From positions 1-41,083 of the forward strand of contig JANNAT010000028.1 of the NCBI GenBank assembly GCA_031384605.1: a stretch of 41,083 bases of DNA, given 5' to 3'. Numbering within the stretch: the stretch's first letter is position 1; every line of letters starts with the position of its first letter. Positions 16,511 through 24,898 of the stretch are shown here, piece after piece. Both the position numbers and the translations under genes were made by a program. Origin of the DNA: JANNAT01 sp031384605. GTDB taxonomy: Bacteria > Pseudomonadota > Alphaproteobacteria > Rhodobacterales > Rhodobacteraceae. The notes below the pieces were generated by a model. It ran no database searches. It was not told where the DNA came from and saw only the letters and a program-made list of their open reading frames with translations.

Positions 16511-17134
16511 ATGTTTGGAAGAAATCTATTGAAAAGCGTGGCGACTGCGGCGGTTCTGGCCGTGATGGCAGGCGGGGTGCAGGCGGCGACGGTGACAACA
16601 TACTGCCCCGGTGCGAAATCGACGGCGGTGCGCGATTTCTCGGTGACTATCGAGGGGCCTACGGCGGCAGGATGCGTGGCCTCGGGTATCGGAAATACGG
16701 ACACGCCTGCGAATTCGGCCATCATCTTGGCGGCGGTCAGTCCCGCGACGTTGCTCGACAAGTCTGACGGCCTGTCCATTGTCCCCGGCGTGGTGATCAC
16801 CGTGACCGGTGTGAATACCCTGTCCGGCCTGTGGAGCATAGTAGTGCCAAACGGATTTAGTCTGATCAACAGCTTCCTCGCGCTGAAGAGCGGTGAAGGC
16901 AACGGTGATCCCGACTGGGCTTTGTTCTCAATTCCGGCGGGTGTTCTGTCGGGGGCGTGGTCAATCACTGACCCGACGACCTGCACGCCGAATTGCAATG
17001 GAAAGCAAAGCCTCTCGCATATCAGCCTTTACGGAACACTTGTTCCCACCGCCGTTCCCGTCCCTGCCGCAGGTCTGCTGCTGCTCGGTGCGCTTGGTGG
17101 TCTGGCGGCGCTGCGGCGGCGACGCACCGCCTGA
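16511..17134 (+). CDS. VPLPA-CTERM sorting-domain surface protein 1
   Basis: This 207-aa secreted protein has a signal peptide (LLKSVATAAVLAVMAGGVQA, cut before A26 or T27) and a C-terminal tripartite sorting signal. The signal is VPVPAAG, then the hydrophobic LLLLGALGGLAAL, then RRRRTA. This is the form recognised by exosortase XrtD, encoded 2 kb downstream. The mature part contains several Cys (YCPG, GCVAS, TCTPNC) that could form disulfides, and no known catalytic domain. Start chosen at ATG 16511, with GGAG nine bases upstream. A strong terminator follows at 17159, so it is a single-gene unit. Likely an extracellular-matrix protein. Confidence 0.9.
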   Translation: MFGRNLLKSVATAAVLAVMAGGVQAATVTTYCPGAKSTAVRDFSVTIEGPTAAGCVASGIGNTDTPANSAIILAAVSPATLLDKSDGLSIVPGVVITVTGVNTLSGLWSIVVPNGFSLINSFLALKSGEGNGDPDWALFSIPAGVLSGAWSITDPTTCTPNCNGKQSLSHISLYGTLVPTAVPVPAAGLLLLGALGGLAALRRRRTA

Positions 17135-17158
17135 CGGCTTTTTACAGGGCATTTCAGC

Positions 17159-17182
17159 AAGGGGGCCTCGCGGCCCCCTTTT
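17159..17182 (+). terminator. Rho-independent terminator after VPLPA-CTERM gene 1
   Basis: AAGGGGGCC, loop TCGC, GGCCCCCTT, followed by TT, starting 25 bp after the stop codon. The 9-bp perfect stem is GC-rich. The symmetric A/T ends could let it work in both directions. Confidence 0.85.
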
Positions 17183-17525
17183 GCATGGCTTTGGCCGCTG
17201 GGGTGATTCGCGGCCGCCTTGCCATGGGGCCGTTCAATCCCGTGTTAACCATCTGAACTTACAGTAAAAATTCTGATTTTTGGTTGTGCGCCGGTTCAAA
17301 ATACACGGTATGGTTGAAAAAGCGGGCAAAAGCGGCGGCGAATGCGTGCTTTCTTTGCAAAGCATCTGAAATTGCGGCATAATTATGATGGGGGTAAAGG
17401 TGTCGTGCCGCAAGGCAAGGTGCCTGTTTGTTCTGGTTGGCCAAGGTATGGCTTGTTATCCGACGCCTGTGACGGTGCAACAGCATCGCGGCAGGCTGGC
17501 TTGTACATAAGGACGCTGCCCCATC
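17183..17525. other. Intergenic region upstream of VPLPA-CTERM gene 2, no gene seen
   Basis: A 343-bp gap. It has an AT-rich patch at about 17255-17310 (possible promoter) and a short inverted repeat, TGCTTT-CTTTGC-AAAGCA, near 17347-17366. Open frames on both strands lack ribosome sites. Confidence 0.5.
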
Positions 17526-18881
17526 ATGCAGACCCAAATTTCGTTGCGGCGCTTTGGCGCGCTGGTTTTGGCCCTCAGCCTGGCTTTGACCGGCGGTCTG
17601 GCTTTGCCGCTGACGGCGGCCACATTGGATCTTCCGGCCGCTGATCAGGCACCGGCGGGGCGGGGGGCGGCGCTGCAGCAGCGGTTTCTTGACAGTGGTG
17701 CCTCGGTCGTTACCACGGCCACCCGGCGCTATTGCGCGGTCAGCCAACGCATTGATATCGCTGCGTCAGACTACCGCGCCGCGGGTGGCACCGTTGTGCC
17801 TTATGATCAAGTGATCCGCAGCCCTGCCGCCTCGACCCAGGTTATGGCCGGGGCCGATGGGCTGATCGGCCTGCGGGTGCAGATGAAATATTCCCCCGCC
17901 CCGGGGGCCGGGATCCTGCTGACCATCGGCACGGGAACTGAAGGCTCGGGGACCGAAGATGTGGCGGGCCTGCTGGAACCCTCGACCGACAGTTTGCGTC
18001 TGAACGGTGCTGTGGCCGCCCGGTTGGTGGCCGCGTTTCGCGCAGGGTTGCCGGTGCGTCTGGCCGCCACCAGCCGGGCCACCGGGCGGCGGGTGAGCGA
18101 TGTGCTGGCCGCCCCCGACATGGTGGCGCTGGACGCCTGCCAGACCGACCTTGCAACAGCGCCCGCCGCGCCATTGCCGCCGCTGGCCAATCAGGTCAGC
18201 CTTGATTTCGATGTCTCGCCATCGCCTGAAACCCGCGCCACCGTTGACGATTACCGCGCCTGCGGCATGAAGCCTACCGATGCCCCGCTGCATCTGGGGC
18301 GCATCAAGGCCACAACCGGGTTTTTCAGCCATACCAACAAGGTTTTTGTCAGCTTTGATGCCAACGGTAAACTGGACCGGGTCTATGTGCCGGGACTGTT
18401 GGACGCAGGCTTTGGCGGCACGTCGTCGGGCGCGGCTCAGGTCAGCCTCGCGGCCGATGGCAATGCGCCCGATGCCGAAAACGCCGTGACCGGCTGCATC
18501 GGATCTGCGGCGCTTGATCTGTGCGATATCCCGCAGATTGGCGGCAACGGGCACCGGTTGCAGGCCTGCGATGTCCTGCCCGCGGGTGATGCGTTGGGCG
18601 AAGAGCTTGCCTATCTTGCCCCAACGTCAGGCGGCGGCAGTTTCCCCGGTGGTGATTTTGGTAGCCCCGGCGGCAATGGTGGCGACATCGGCGGTGGCGG
18701 CGTTGGCGGTGGTGGTGAAGGCGGCGAGGAAGGTGGCGGCGACGGCGGTGGTGAAGAGGGCGGTGGTGAAGGTGGCGGCGAAGAACCGCCACCACCGTCG
18801 CCGGTCCCGCTGCCGCCGGCCGGACTTTTGCTGCTCGCGGCCCTGACCGCCACAGCCGCCCTGCGCCGCCGTCAAGGCTGA
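17526..18881 (+). CDS. VPLPA-CTERM sorting-domain surface protein 2 with Gly-rich linker
   Basis: This 451-aa secreted protein has a signal peptide (FGALVLALSLALTGGLALPLTAA). The unrecognised mature domain of about 330 residues holds several Cys pairs (YCAVS, DACQT, RACGM, GCIGS, LCDI, QACDV). A linker at about 366-424 is built from GGG, GGE and GGD units, then PPPPSP, and the sorting signal VPLPPAG-LLLLAALTATAAL-RRRQG closes the protein. It is probably exported, processed by XrtD and displayed away from the membrane on the flexible linker. AAGGA lies 12 bp upstream of the start, a long spacing, so the start is less certain. It is convergent with xrtD, with a parS-like site between them. Confidence 0.88.
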   Translation: MQTQISLRRFGALVLALSLALTGGLALPLTAATLDLPAADQAPAGRGAALQQRFLDSGASVVTTATRRYCAVSQRIDIAASDYRAAGGTVVPYDQVIRSPAASTQVMAGADGLIGLRVQMKYSPAPGAGILLTIGTGTEGSGTEDVAGLLEPSTDSLRLNGAVAARLVAAFRAGLPVRLAATSRATGRRVSDVLAAPDMVALDACQTDLATAPAAPLPPLANQVSLDFDVSPSPETRATVDDYRACGMKPTDAPLHLGRIKATTGFFSHTNKVFVSFDANGKLDRVYVPGLLDAGFGGTSSGAAQVSLAADGNAPDAENAVTGCIGSAALDLCDIPQIGGNGHRLQACDVLPAGDALGEELAYLAPTSGGGSFPGGDFGSPGGNGGDIGGGGVGGGGEGGEEGGGDGGGEEGGGEGGGEEPPPPSPVPLPPAGLLLLAALTATAALRRRQG

Positions 18882-18964
18882 TCCGGGGTCAGACTGCCCA
18901 CCAAAACCAGCGGTTGGCAACGCGGCCCTGCGCCCCGATCTGGCCAAGCCCGGGCGCATCAGAT

Positions 18965-18980
18965 GTTTCGCGCGCGAAAC
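18965..18980. promoter_or_regulatory. parS-like site 3, distant from parAB
   Basis: GTTTCGCGCGCGAAAC is a perfect 16-bp palindrome identical to the core of the site at 10670. It lies in the gap between two convergent genes, 7 bp beyond the xrtD stop and about 8.3 kb from parB. Confidence 0.75.
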
Positions 18981-18987
18981 TTCCCCC

Positions 18988-20610
18988 CTATTCCGGCACA
19001 AACCGGGGCAGCAGCTTCAGCGCCTCGGCCATAAAGCGTTGTATCCGGGCGTCGGCGTCGGCTTCGGTCTCACCCGGGTTGATCGGGGTGACAAAGCGGA
19101 TCAGCGCGCCGTCGCTGCGCCCGCGGGTCAGGCTGTCCCAGACCACGCTGAACTTGGCGCGGTAGTCACTGGTCATCCGCTGGCCGCGTTGTTCGAACCA
19201 GTAATAGACCAGCTGTTTTGACATGCCCTTTTGGATCACCGCCCGGTTGACGCTGAAATCGCCGTAGACGGTACCCGGTATTGAAACCGGTGTCGGGTCG
19301 ATCGAGAACACCTCCCAGCCGCCGACCGGCAGGCACACCTCGGGCGAGTGCAGCCCTTCGCCTTCGGTCTGGCTGACATACCAGGCGGCAAAGAGGTTCA
19401 CGCTGCCTTCACCCGGTGCCTGATAGGTGGCGTTGATATAGTCGCTTGCCCCCAGAACTGCCTCGGTCTCAGCGTCCAGCCTTTCGGGCGTGCCCGACCA
19501 GGCGGCGATGTCGCGGGGAAACAGCACAAAGGTGTCACGCTCAACCGTTTGGCGCGCCGGCGTGGGGGCCAGCACAAAAGCCGCCCCGATTGCGACCGAC
19601 AGCAGCGCCGCGCCCACCAAGCCGCGGGCCGGCGCGATGGTCAGGCCCCGGCGCAGTTGGGTGGCAAAACCCTCGGTGTCGAGGTCGATGGTTTCCGACA
19701 GTCGCAGCGGGTTCGGCGTCAGCCGCTGCAGGGCAATGGCCATCATGAACAGCACAGCGATACAGGCCCCAAAAATCACCCAGCCTTCGAAAAAGTGCAA
19801 AAATCCCTCGGCCTGACCAATGCCATAGCTGTTGACCAGCACCGCAATCATCCCGATGCGGAATGAGTTCATCAGCACGGTCAGCGGGGCCGCCATCAAA
19901 AACAGCACTGCCTTGTGCCAGAACGGCCCACGGTAAAGGATGCCGAACAGGTATGAAAACGACAGGATCGGGAACAGATAGCGCAAGCCTGAACAGGCCT
20001 CGGCCACCTGCAACTTGTAGACGCCCAGATCAATCACATTGCCTTCCAGAAACACCGGCACGCCCATCAACTCGACAAACCAGACGCCGACCTGCGATGA
20101 GATCAGCTGCAAAAAGATCGTCAGCTTCCAGAACAGGAACTGTGGCAGCGGCAGCATGAACACCAGATGCAGCACCGGCAGCTGATGCTGGCGCCCGCGT
20201 TGCCAGCCCATCACCACCAGCACCACGCCGCCCACCCACAGGATAAAGGCATAGGTCACCAGATCGGGGATTTGCACCAGATTGCCGAACAGCCCGAACA
20301 GCAGTGCTGCGGCAATCAGCGCGATGCCTGGCCTGCGATCAATGGCGGCGGCGGGGTCAATCGCGGGGGCCTGGCGCAATTCGCGCAAAAACAGATAAAG
20401 CGAGATCAGCGGGATCAGCGGCCCGTGACTGTATTCCGCCGTCATCCAGGCGCTGCCCAGCGACACAAAGCCCAGCCAGAACACCGGCACGGCCGCCGCC
20501 ACCAGCAGGACCAGCCAGCCAAGGCCCAAAGGGCGCGCCATGGTGGATTGGGGCAGGGCGGCGCCAAGGTCCGGCGAAGAGATCAATGTCATAGGGTGGG
20601 CATCTCGCAA
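18988..20610 (-). CDS. xrtD: Exosortase XrtD, VPLPA-CTERM specific, fused to EpsI-type domain
   Basis: A 540-aa polytopic membrane enzyme. The exosortase core has the three catalytic residues: Cys206 in VAEACSGLRYLFP, Arg251 in LMNSFRIGM and His272 in GFLHFFEGW. After the last helix (about 330-350) comes a periplasmic EpsI-type domain of about 190 residues (VLFPRDIAAWSG, AAWYVSQTEGEGLHSPEVCLPVGGW, YYWFEQRGQRM). Exosortases cleave C-terminal PEP- or VPLPA-type signals and pass the protein to the cell surface, in strains that make exopolysaccharide. All three VPLPA-CTERM proteins on this plasmid are expected substrates. The start is TTG 20610 or ATG 20592; the latter removes six residues and is equally possible. 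Confidence 0.94.
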   Translation of the reverse strand: MRDAHPMTLISSPDLGAALPQSTMARPLGLGWLVLLVAAAVPVFWLGFVSLGSAWMTAEYSHGPLIPLISLYLFLRELRQAPAIDPAAAIDRRPGIALIAAALLFGLFGNLVQIPDLVTYAFILWVGGVVLVVMGWQRGRQHQLPVLHLVFMLPLPQFLFWKLTIFLQLISSQVGVWFVELMGVPVFLEGNVIDLGVYKLQVAEACSGLRYLFPILSFSYLFGILYRGPFWHKAVLFLMAAPLTVLMNSFRIGMIAVLVNSYGIGQAEGFLHFFEGWVIFGACIAVLFMMAIALQRLTPNPLRLSETIDLDTEGFATQLRRGLTIAPARGLVGAALLSVAIGAAFVLAPTPARQTVERDTFVLFPRDIAAWSGTPERLDAETEAVLGASDYINATYQAPGEGSVNLFAAWYVSQTEGEGLHSPEVCLPVGGWEVFSIDPTPVSIPGTVYGDFSVNRAVIQKGMSKQLVYYWFEQRGQRMTSDYRAKFSVVWDSLTRGRSDGALIRFVTPINPGETEADADARIQRFMAEALKLLPRFVPE

Positions 20611-20960
20611 ATACGGGCAGGATATGGGAAATCTTCACAACTATAGCCGAATTCCAACGTGGATGCGACTCGGAAACCGACCGGAAACGCAGTGTTGACA
20701 AGGATGTGCGGGCGCTTGGCAGTTCGGCCGCCATAAGGCGATGCTGGCCCCGGACAGGGGCGCTGGCAGGGTGTGTGCGGGGTTGGCTGCGTTGCGCCTC
20801 CCCTCCTACGGGCCAAAATTGAAACTGCCGGGGTTGGGCCGTCAGGGGGCTTCAAGATTGCATCGTTTGTGTTGTCGGATGAATCTAATTTATGCTGATC
20901 CTTGTTGTCAGTGCAGTATCCCTGCGCCGTGACCAAGGATCAGAAGGGTTGGAAAATCTG
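20611..20960. other. Divergent promoter region between xrtD and the secreted protease
   Basis: A 350-bp gene-free gap with promoters expected in both directions. On the minus strand a TATAGT box lies about 45 bp before the xrtD start without a good -35. A TTTCCG direct repeat (TTTCCGGTCGGTTTCCG on the minus strand) lies about 60-85 bp upstream and could bind an activator. On the plus side AT-rich sequence around 20870-20900 precedes the protease gene. Confidence 0.45.
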
Positions 20961-21641
20961 ATGCGCAAAATCTGGCGACGGATCTGCGGCGCGCTGTCGG
21001 GGCTGGCGCTGCTGGCCACAACCGCCGCTGCCCAAGATATGCCATCGGCGGTGGGCCGCATTATCTATTCGGGTGTGCTGCAGCCGGGGGCGGTGATCTG
21101 CAGCGGCGTGTTGGTGGCCCCGGATCTGGTGCTGACGGCGGCGCATTGCGTGCGGGCGGCGGCCGAGGATCCGGCAACCCTGCGGTTTGACGCGGGCTGG
21201 ACGGACGGGCACCCCACCGCCCGCCGCCTTGGGCGCGCGGTTATTCTGGCCGCTGATACGCTGCCGCCCGGTCTGGCGGGGCTGGCGCAGGATATGGCGC
21301 TGGTCCGCCTTGATACCGCTTTTGGGCCTGATGAGGCCACACCGTTGCCGATTGCCGCCCCATCGGCCGGGGTGTTTGTGCTGCACGCCTTTGCGCGCGC
21401 AGCGCCTGCGCATCCCGCGCCGGCAATCCCCTGTGATCTGCTGGCCACAAGACCCGGCCTGCTGGGGCTGGATTGCCCGGTGGTCTCGGGAAATTCCGGC
21501 GCGCCGCTGCTGCAAGGCGATGGCGAGGGTCTGCACATCACAGCCGTCATGGTCGCCGCCGCACGCATAGGCCCGGTGCGCGCCTGGGCCGTGCTGCCCG
21601 CCGGTGCCCTGTTGGCGCAGATTTCGCCCCAGGCGGAGTGA
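20961..21641 (+). CDS. Secreted trypsin-like serine protease
   Basis: A 226-aa S1-family protease. A signal peptide (ICGALSGLALLATTAAA, cut before Q25) precedes a domain with the full catalytic triad: His62 in LTAAHCV, Asp111 in QDMALVRLD and Ser179 in VSGNSGAPL. Cys47-Cys63 flank the active-site His as in other S1 enzymes, and Cys158/Cys172 may form a second bridge. The domain is short with almost no pro-region. Start chosen at ATG 20961, where the signal peptide begins. It is divergent from xrtD. A role in maturing or turning over exported surface proteins is possible but not shown by sequence. Confidence 0.92.
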   Translation: MRKIWRRICGALSGLALLATTAAAQDMPSAVGRIIYSGVLQPGAVICSGVLVAPDLVLTAAHCVRAAAEDPATLRFDAGWTDGHPTARRLGRAVILAADTLPPGLAGLAQDMALVRLDTAFGPDEATPLPIAAPSAGVFVLHAFARAAPAHPAPAIPCDLLATRPGLLGLDCPVVSGNSGAPLLQGDGEGLHITAVMVAAARIGPVRAWAVLPAGALLAQISPQAE

Positions 21642-21665
21642 TTTGCGGCGGGTGGGCATTTACAC

Positions 21666-21950
21666 CTATTTATAAACGGGAGATATCTGCAATCTTTGAA
21701 GACCCAAGGCCAGAAAAGTTGTTCCCGCTATCGCAGCAACCGCCATTTCCGCGCTTTCATCGGGGATTGCGGTTGCCCGCAGCAGGATGGAAATCACCAT
21801 CGGATGCGCCACATAAAGCGTCAGGGAAAGGTCTGCCATTCTGCGCGCCACGGGATGATCGTGCAAGGGGAGTCCCAGACACAGAGCGAAGGCAACGCCA
21901 GCCATGACGAGTTGCTCTGCACCATTTGGCCTGCCCCCCCCGGAAACGCC
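21666..21950 (-). pseudogene. Acyltransferase-3 family remnant (C-terminal end only)
   Basis: The frame encodes about 95 residues, including MADLSLTLYVAHPMVISILLRATA, which matches the last conserved motif of membrane acyltransferases (the DLSYxLYLxHP region), and two hydrophobic stretches. Full proteins have 350 or more residues with an N-terminal catalytic His, absent here. An in-frame stop (TAA) and a 14-bp palindrome lie just upstream at 21951-21964. An eight-C tract is at 21934-21941. This is most likely a leftover from a gene for acetylation of the polysaccharide. Confidence 0.7.
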
Positions 21951-21964
21951 TTACATTAATGTAA
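21951..21964. repeat. Perfect 14-bp palindrome TTACATTAATGTAA
   Basis: A self-complementary AT-rich site in a GC-rich replicon, at the broken end of the acyltransferase remnant and about 50 bp past the methyltransferase stop. It could be a regulator site or mark a recombination junction. Confidence 0.5.
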
Positions 21965-22013
21965 AGCCAGTCCAACTCTGAAGGGGTTAGAAAATGGAGA
22001 AAAAACGGTGCCA

Positions 22014-22700
22014 CTACTGCTCAGAATAACCGCGATAAACAATCAGTGACTTGGGCAGCATTGCAAAACGTTCTGTTTCATGAATGCCATCAGGAAAGAG
22101 ATTGGTCAAAAGCCGCCGCGAGACTATTCTTGTGTGATCAACCCGGCTCATCGCTCCGTCCCACGATGTTCGTTTTGCATACCCGACGTTGACGTTGGAG
22201 TGCAAGAACAGGCGGGTTGGCTCTGGCAGCCAATGTATGAACGGCAACCCATAGTGAGGCTCAAGCGGAAACCAGAAGTTAGGCGTCTGATGATAGTATG
22301 CGCGTCCGACACGCCGCGTTTCCCGGGCAAAGTTGGCCATATTGCGATAAAGGCCTACATGCTCGATCACACTATTAGAGTGAACTAAGTCGAAGGCATT
22401 ATCAGCATACTCTGGCATGCTGGTTGCATCGCCTACAACCGTTTCAATGGCTATGCCGATGTCATCGTTCTGCTGTTCGTTGCCAACATCCTCTTCGGTG
22501 TTAAGAATGATAAGACGGATACGGCTTTTGTATGCGGGATCAAGAAGTTTCCAATAATCACGCCTGCCACCTACGTCCAAGATCGTGGCAACATCCTTTT
22601 TGGCAAGTATGTCATCAAGCAAGTTTTCGACCCACTTGAAGCGGGCTTTGCGCATCCGATAGCGAATGGAGCTCGGGTCGTTTGAATCTGGTCTCTTCAA
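22014..22700 (-). CDS. Class I SAM-dependent methyltransferase
   Basis: A 228-aa protein with the SAM-binding motif I as TILDVGGRRDYW (about 39-50). The acidic loop VVGDATSMPEYADNAFDLVHSNSVIEHVG matches motifs II-III of type-11 methyltransferases. The C-terminal half is rich in aromatic residues (YYHQTPNFWFPLEPHYGLPFIHW) and probably shapes the acceptor site. Start is TTG 22700 behind AGAGG. The gene is visibly more AT-rich than its neighbours and uses codons such as ATA and AGA more, suggesting recent transfer. In this locus it may methylate a sugar of the polysaccharide; the substrate is unknown. Confidence 0.85.
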   Translation of the reverse strand: MKRPDSNDPSSIRYRMRKARFKWVENLLDDILAKKDVATILDVGGRRDYWKLLDPAYKSRIRLIILNTEEDVGNEQQNDDIGIAIETVVGDATSMPEYADNAFDLVHSNSVIEHVGLYRNMANFARETRRVGRAYYHQTPNFWFPLEPHYGLPFIHWLPEPTRLFLHSNVNVGYAKRTSWDGAMSRVDHTRIVSRRLLTNLFPDGIHETERFAMLPKSLIVYRGYSEQ

Positions 22701-22741
22701 TTGGGGCCTCTGTGATTAATATACTCGTCCTAACCCCCCCC

Positions 22742-23983
22742 TCAGGGCCGAAACTCAAACGTCCTGCCGACCGACAAAAACACCGAGTTGGAATTGGCGC
22801 GGCCGATGCCGTCTTGGTCTTTGATGCGGCGGTTGGCACCGGCGCTCAGGGTCCAGTCTTCGGAGAGGGTGTAGTTCAGGGCGGCGTTCAGGCTGGCGTT
22901 GTCGGTCGCAATCCCGCTGGCGGTGTCTTCGCTGCGGCTCCAGTCAGCGCCGAGGTTCAGGCCCATGCGCGGGGTCAATTCCTGCGTCAGGCCCAGCGAC
23001 AGCGCGGTCACCAGCGTCTCATCATTGCCCGCGTCCGTCGTCACCGCACGGCTGAGCCGCGCCGAAAGGCCGCCGCGGGGCAGCTCTTGCTGGTAGGCCA
23101 CAGCACCAGTGACATCGACACCGCCACCCTCGGACTGTGTCAGGCCAAGATCCAGCGACAGCCCGCCGTTGGGCAGGTCAATGCTGCGCCCGAAACTCAG
23201 GCCGCTGCGGCTGCCATCTGCGTCGAAGGTGGTTGAAAGCCCGGCACGCAGACTGCCGCGGGGCAGGGTGCGCACAAGGTTCGCCGCGACAGTGGTCGAG
23301 CTTTCTGTAGGGGCGGCTCCGGTCTCGTCATAAAGGCGGTGATCTATGTCAAGCGTCGCATCGGTCACGCCGTTCAGGGCAAAGCGCAGCCCGACCCCGG
23401 CGGTGATGGTGCGGTTGTCGACCAGATCGGGGTCGGTGGTGTCGCGGTAATTGGTGGTGGTCAGGCCCGCGCGCAAGGTGCCGCCAAAGGGGCCGCCCTC
23501 ACCAAAGCTGTAGGCCAGCCGCGCGCCGGTGCTGCGCGCCGTACCATCTTCCAGCAGCAGAACCGGGGTATCATCCTCTTCGGACAGCGCTAGACTTTCG
23601 GAAAGATCACTGTCGCGCAAAAAGACACTGGCGGTGAACGAAGAGGTGGCACCGCTGCGGGTATAGCGCAGCTCTGCCGCAGGGTTTTGCAGGCCAAAGT
23701 CAAAGCCGGAGCCGCTGTCTTCGCCGCGCAGCACCACGGACGCATCAAAGGCCAGCAGATCGCGCGGTCCCTCGAACACCGCCCCGAAGGTCAGCCGGGT
23801 GTCTGCGCGCAGGCGGGTGCCTTCGGAGGGGATCGCAAGGCCGGGGTTGTCGGCCCAGCTGATGCTTTGCTCGATGCCAAAGGTCAGCAGCCTGCCGTTG
23901 CCCTCTTGCGCCGGGGCTGCGGTGGACGCAAGCACCACCATGCCGGCCAGTGGCGGCAGGTACCAGAAACGAACGGCCCCCAA
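22742..23983 (-). CDS. Outer-membrane beta-barrel protein of the EPS locus
   Basis: A protein of about 413 residues with a signal peptide (LPPLAGMVVLASTAAPA). About 16 or more amphipathic strands with alternating hydrophobic residues follow (GGTLRAGLTTTNYRD, GLSLDLGLTQSEGG, GLSARLSRAVTTD, ASLNAALNYTLSEDWTLSAGANRR). It ends in a near-terminal Phe (RTFEFRP), as outer-membrane barrels do. Start placed at TTG 23983, behind TAAGG and 11 bp past the upstream stop; a longer frame to 24025 would overlap the export gene by 32 bp. It lies directly downstream of the Wza-like gene, so it may help pass polymer across the outer membrane. EPS loci with exosortases often carry such a barrel. Confidence 0.85.
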   Translation of the reverse strand: MGAVRFWYLPPLAGMVVLASTAAPAQEGNGRLLTFGIEQSISWADNPGLAIPSEGTRLRADTRLTFGAVFEGPRDLLAFDASVVLRGEDSGSGFDFGLQNPAAELRYTRSGATSSFTASVFLRDSDLSESLALSEEDDTPVLLLEDGTARSTGARLAYSFGEGGPFGGTLRAGLTTTNYRDTTDPDLVDNRTITAGVGLRFALNGVTDATLDIDHRLYDETGAAPTESSTTVAANLVRTLPRGSLRAGLSTTFDADGSRSGLSFGRSIDLPNGGLSLDLGLTQSEGGGVDVTGAVAYQQELPRGGLSARLSRAVTTDAGNDETLVTALSLGLTQELTPRMGLNLGADWSRSEDTASGIATDNASLNAALNYTLSEDWTLSAGANRRIKDQDGIGRANSNSVFLSVGRTFEFRP

Positions 23984-23993
23984 CGCGCGCGCC

Positions 23994-24638
23994 TTACTCG
24001 AAAAGTTTGCGCTGTGGAACGACAATCACATCGCCCTTGCGCAGCACGGTTGTGCCCATCCGGCTGGTGCCGGCTTCGATGGCGTCATAGTTGATAAGAT
24101 AGTTGGTGTCCTTGTTGGTTCGCGGATCGGTGCGACGCAACTGAATGCGCTTGGTTGCGGCGAATTTGGAAAACCCCCCCATTTCGGCAAAAAACTGCAA
24201 CACCGTGGTGCCCGGTGCCACCGATAATTTACCCGATTTTGCGCCCTCACCGATCACGTAGATATCCACAGTGGCCGCAGCACGGGCATCACCGCCTCCG
24301 GTGCCCCCCGGTGCGCGCACGGCGACGCTTTCGATCGAGGCATAGACATTGGGCGGGGCGGCAAAATTGGCCGAAAGCCGGGCGGACAGTTCGCTTTGCA
24401 CCGTCTCGATGGTTTTGCCCGAGACCTTGACCGTTCCCGTCAAGGGCAGGTTTATGCGCCCATCGGGCGAGACAAGCACCGCCCGGTTAAGGCCGGGATC
24501 TTCCAGAACTTCGATCTTGAGTGTATCGCCCGGCCGGATCAGATAGCCGCCATCCTGGGCGGCCACCGGGGTTGCCAGCGCTGCCAGAAAAAAAGGCAGG
24601 GCCAAAACCCGCGCCATCGCCGCAAAGATCGATTTCAT
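23994..24638 (-). CDS. Polysaccharide export protein (Wza/OPX family)
   Basis: A 214-aa periplasmic or outer-membrane export protein. It has a signal peptide (LALPFFLAALATPVAA, cut before Q28), the poly-export domain (GYLIRPGDTLKIEVLEDPGLNRAVLVSPDGRINLPLTGTV) and an SLBB-like domain (TVDIYVIGEGAKSGKLSVAPGTTVLQFFAEMGGF). It ends with RKGDVIVVPQRKLF. No lipobox Cys follows the signal, unlike classical Wza, and the protein lacks the C-terminal transmembrane helix of Wza. The neighbouring barrel may therefore supply the outer-membrane pore. The start is supported by AGGAG eight bases upstream. Probably the first gene of a three-gene minus-strand unit. Confidence 0.92.
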   Translation of the reverse strand: MKSIFAAMARVLALPFFLAALATPVAAQDGGYLIRPGDTLKIEVLEDPGLNRAVLVSPDGRINLPLTGTVKVSGKTIETVQSELSARLSANFAAPPNVYASIESVAVRAPGGTGGGDARAAATVDIYVIGEGAKSGKLSVAPGTTVLQFFAEMGGFSKFAATKRIQLRRTDPRTNKDTNYLINYDAIEAGTSRMGTTVLRKGDVIVVPQRKLFE

Positions 24639-24898
24639 TCGGTGTTCTCCTCGGTTGGCCCGTTCCGAAAGGAAAAGGACCGCACTTATACCCGCAGTCT
24701 TAGCGTTAATATTACCGGGTAACCCTGTAGTCCGAAAGGTAAAACCGCAATATCTGGCCAGAAACGCCTATTTTTGTCGCCCAGCCGGGGCAAGATGGCC
24801 ACAGACGGCACCGGGCAGCGCTTTGCGGCGTTGCTCGTCCGCGCAATGTCGACTAGCTTGGCGCAGTATTTAACCGATATTTTGACCTGGAATGCGCG

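Noticed and set aside
17342..17366. Possible hairpin TGCTTT-CTTTGC-AAAGCA as a regulator site
   Set aside because: Only a 6-bp stem, not near a promoter that I can place; could be chance.
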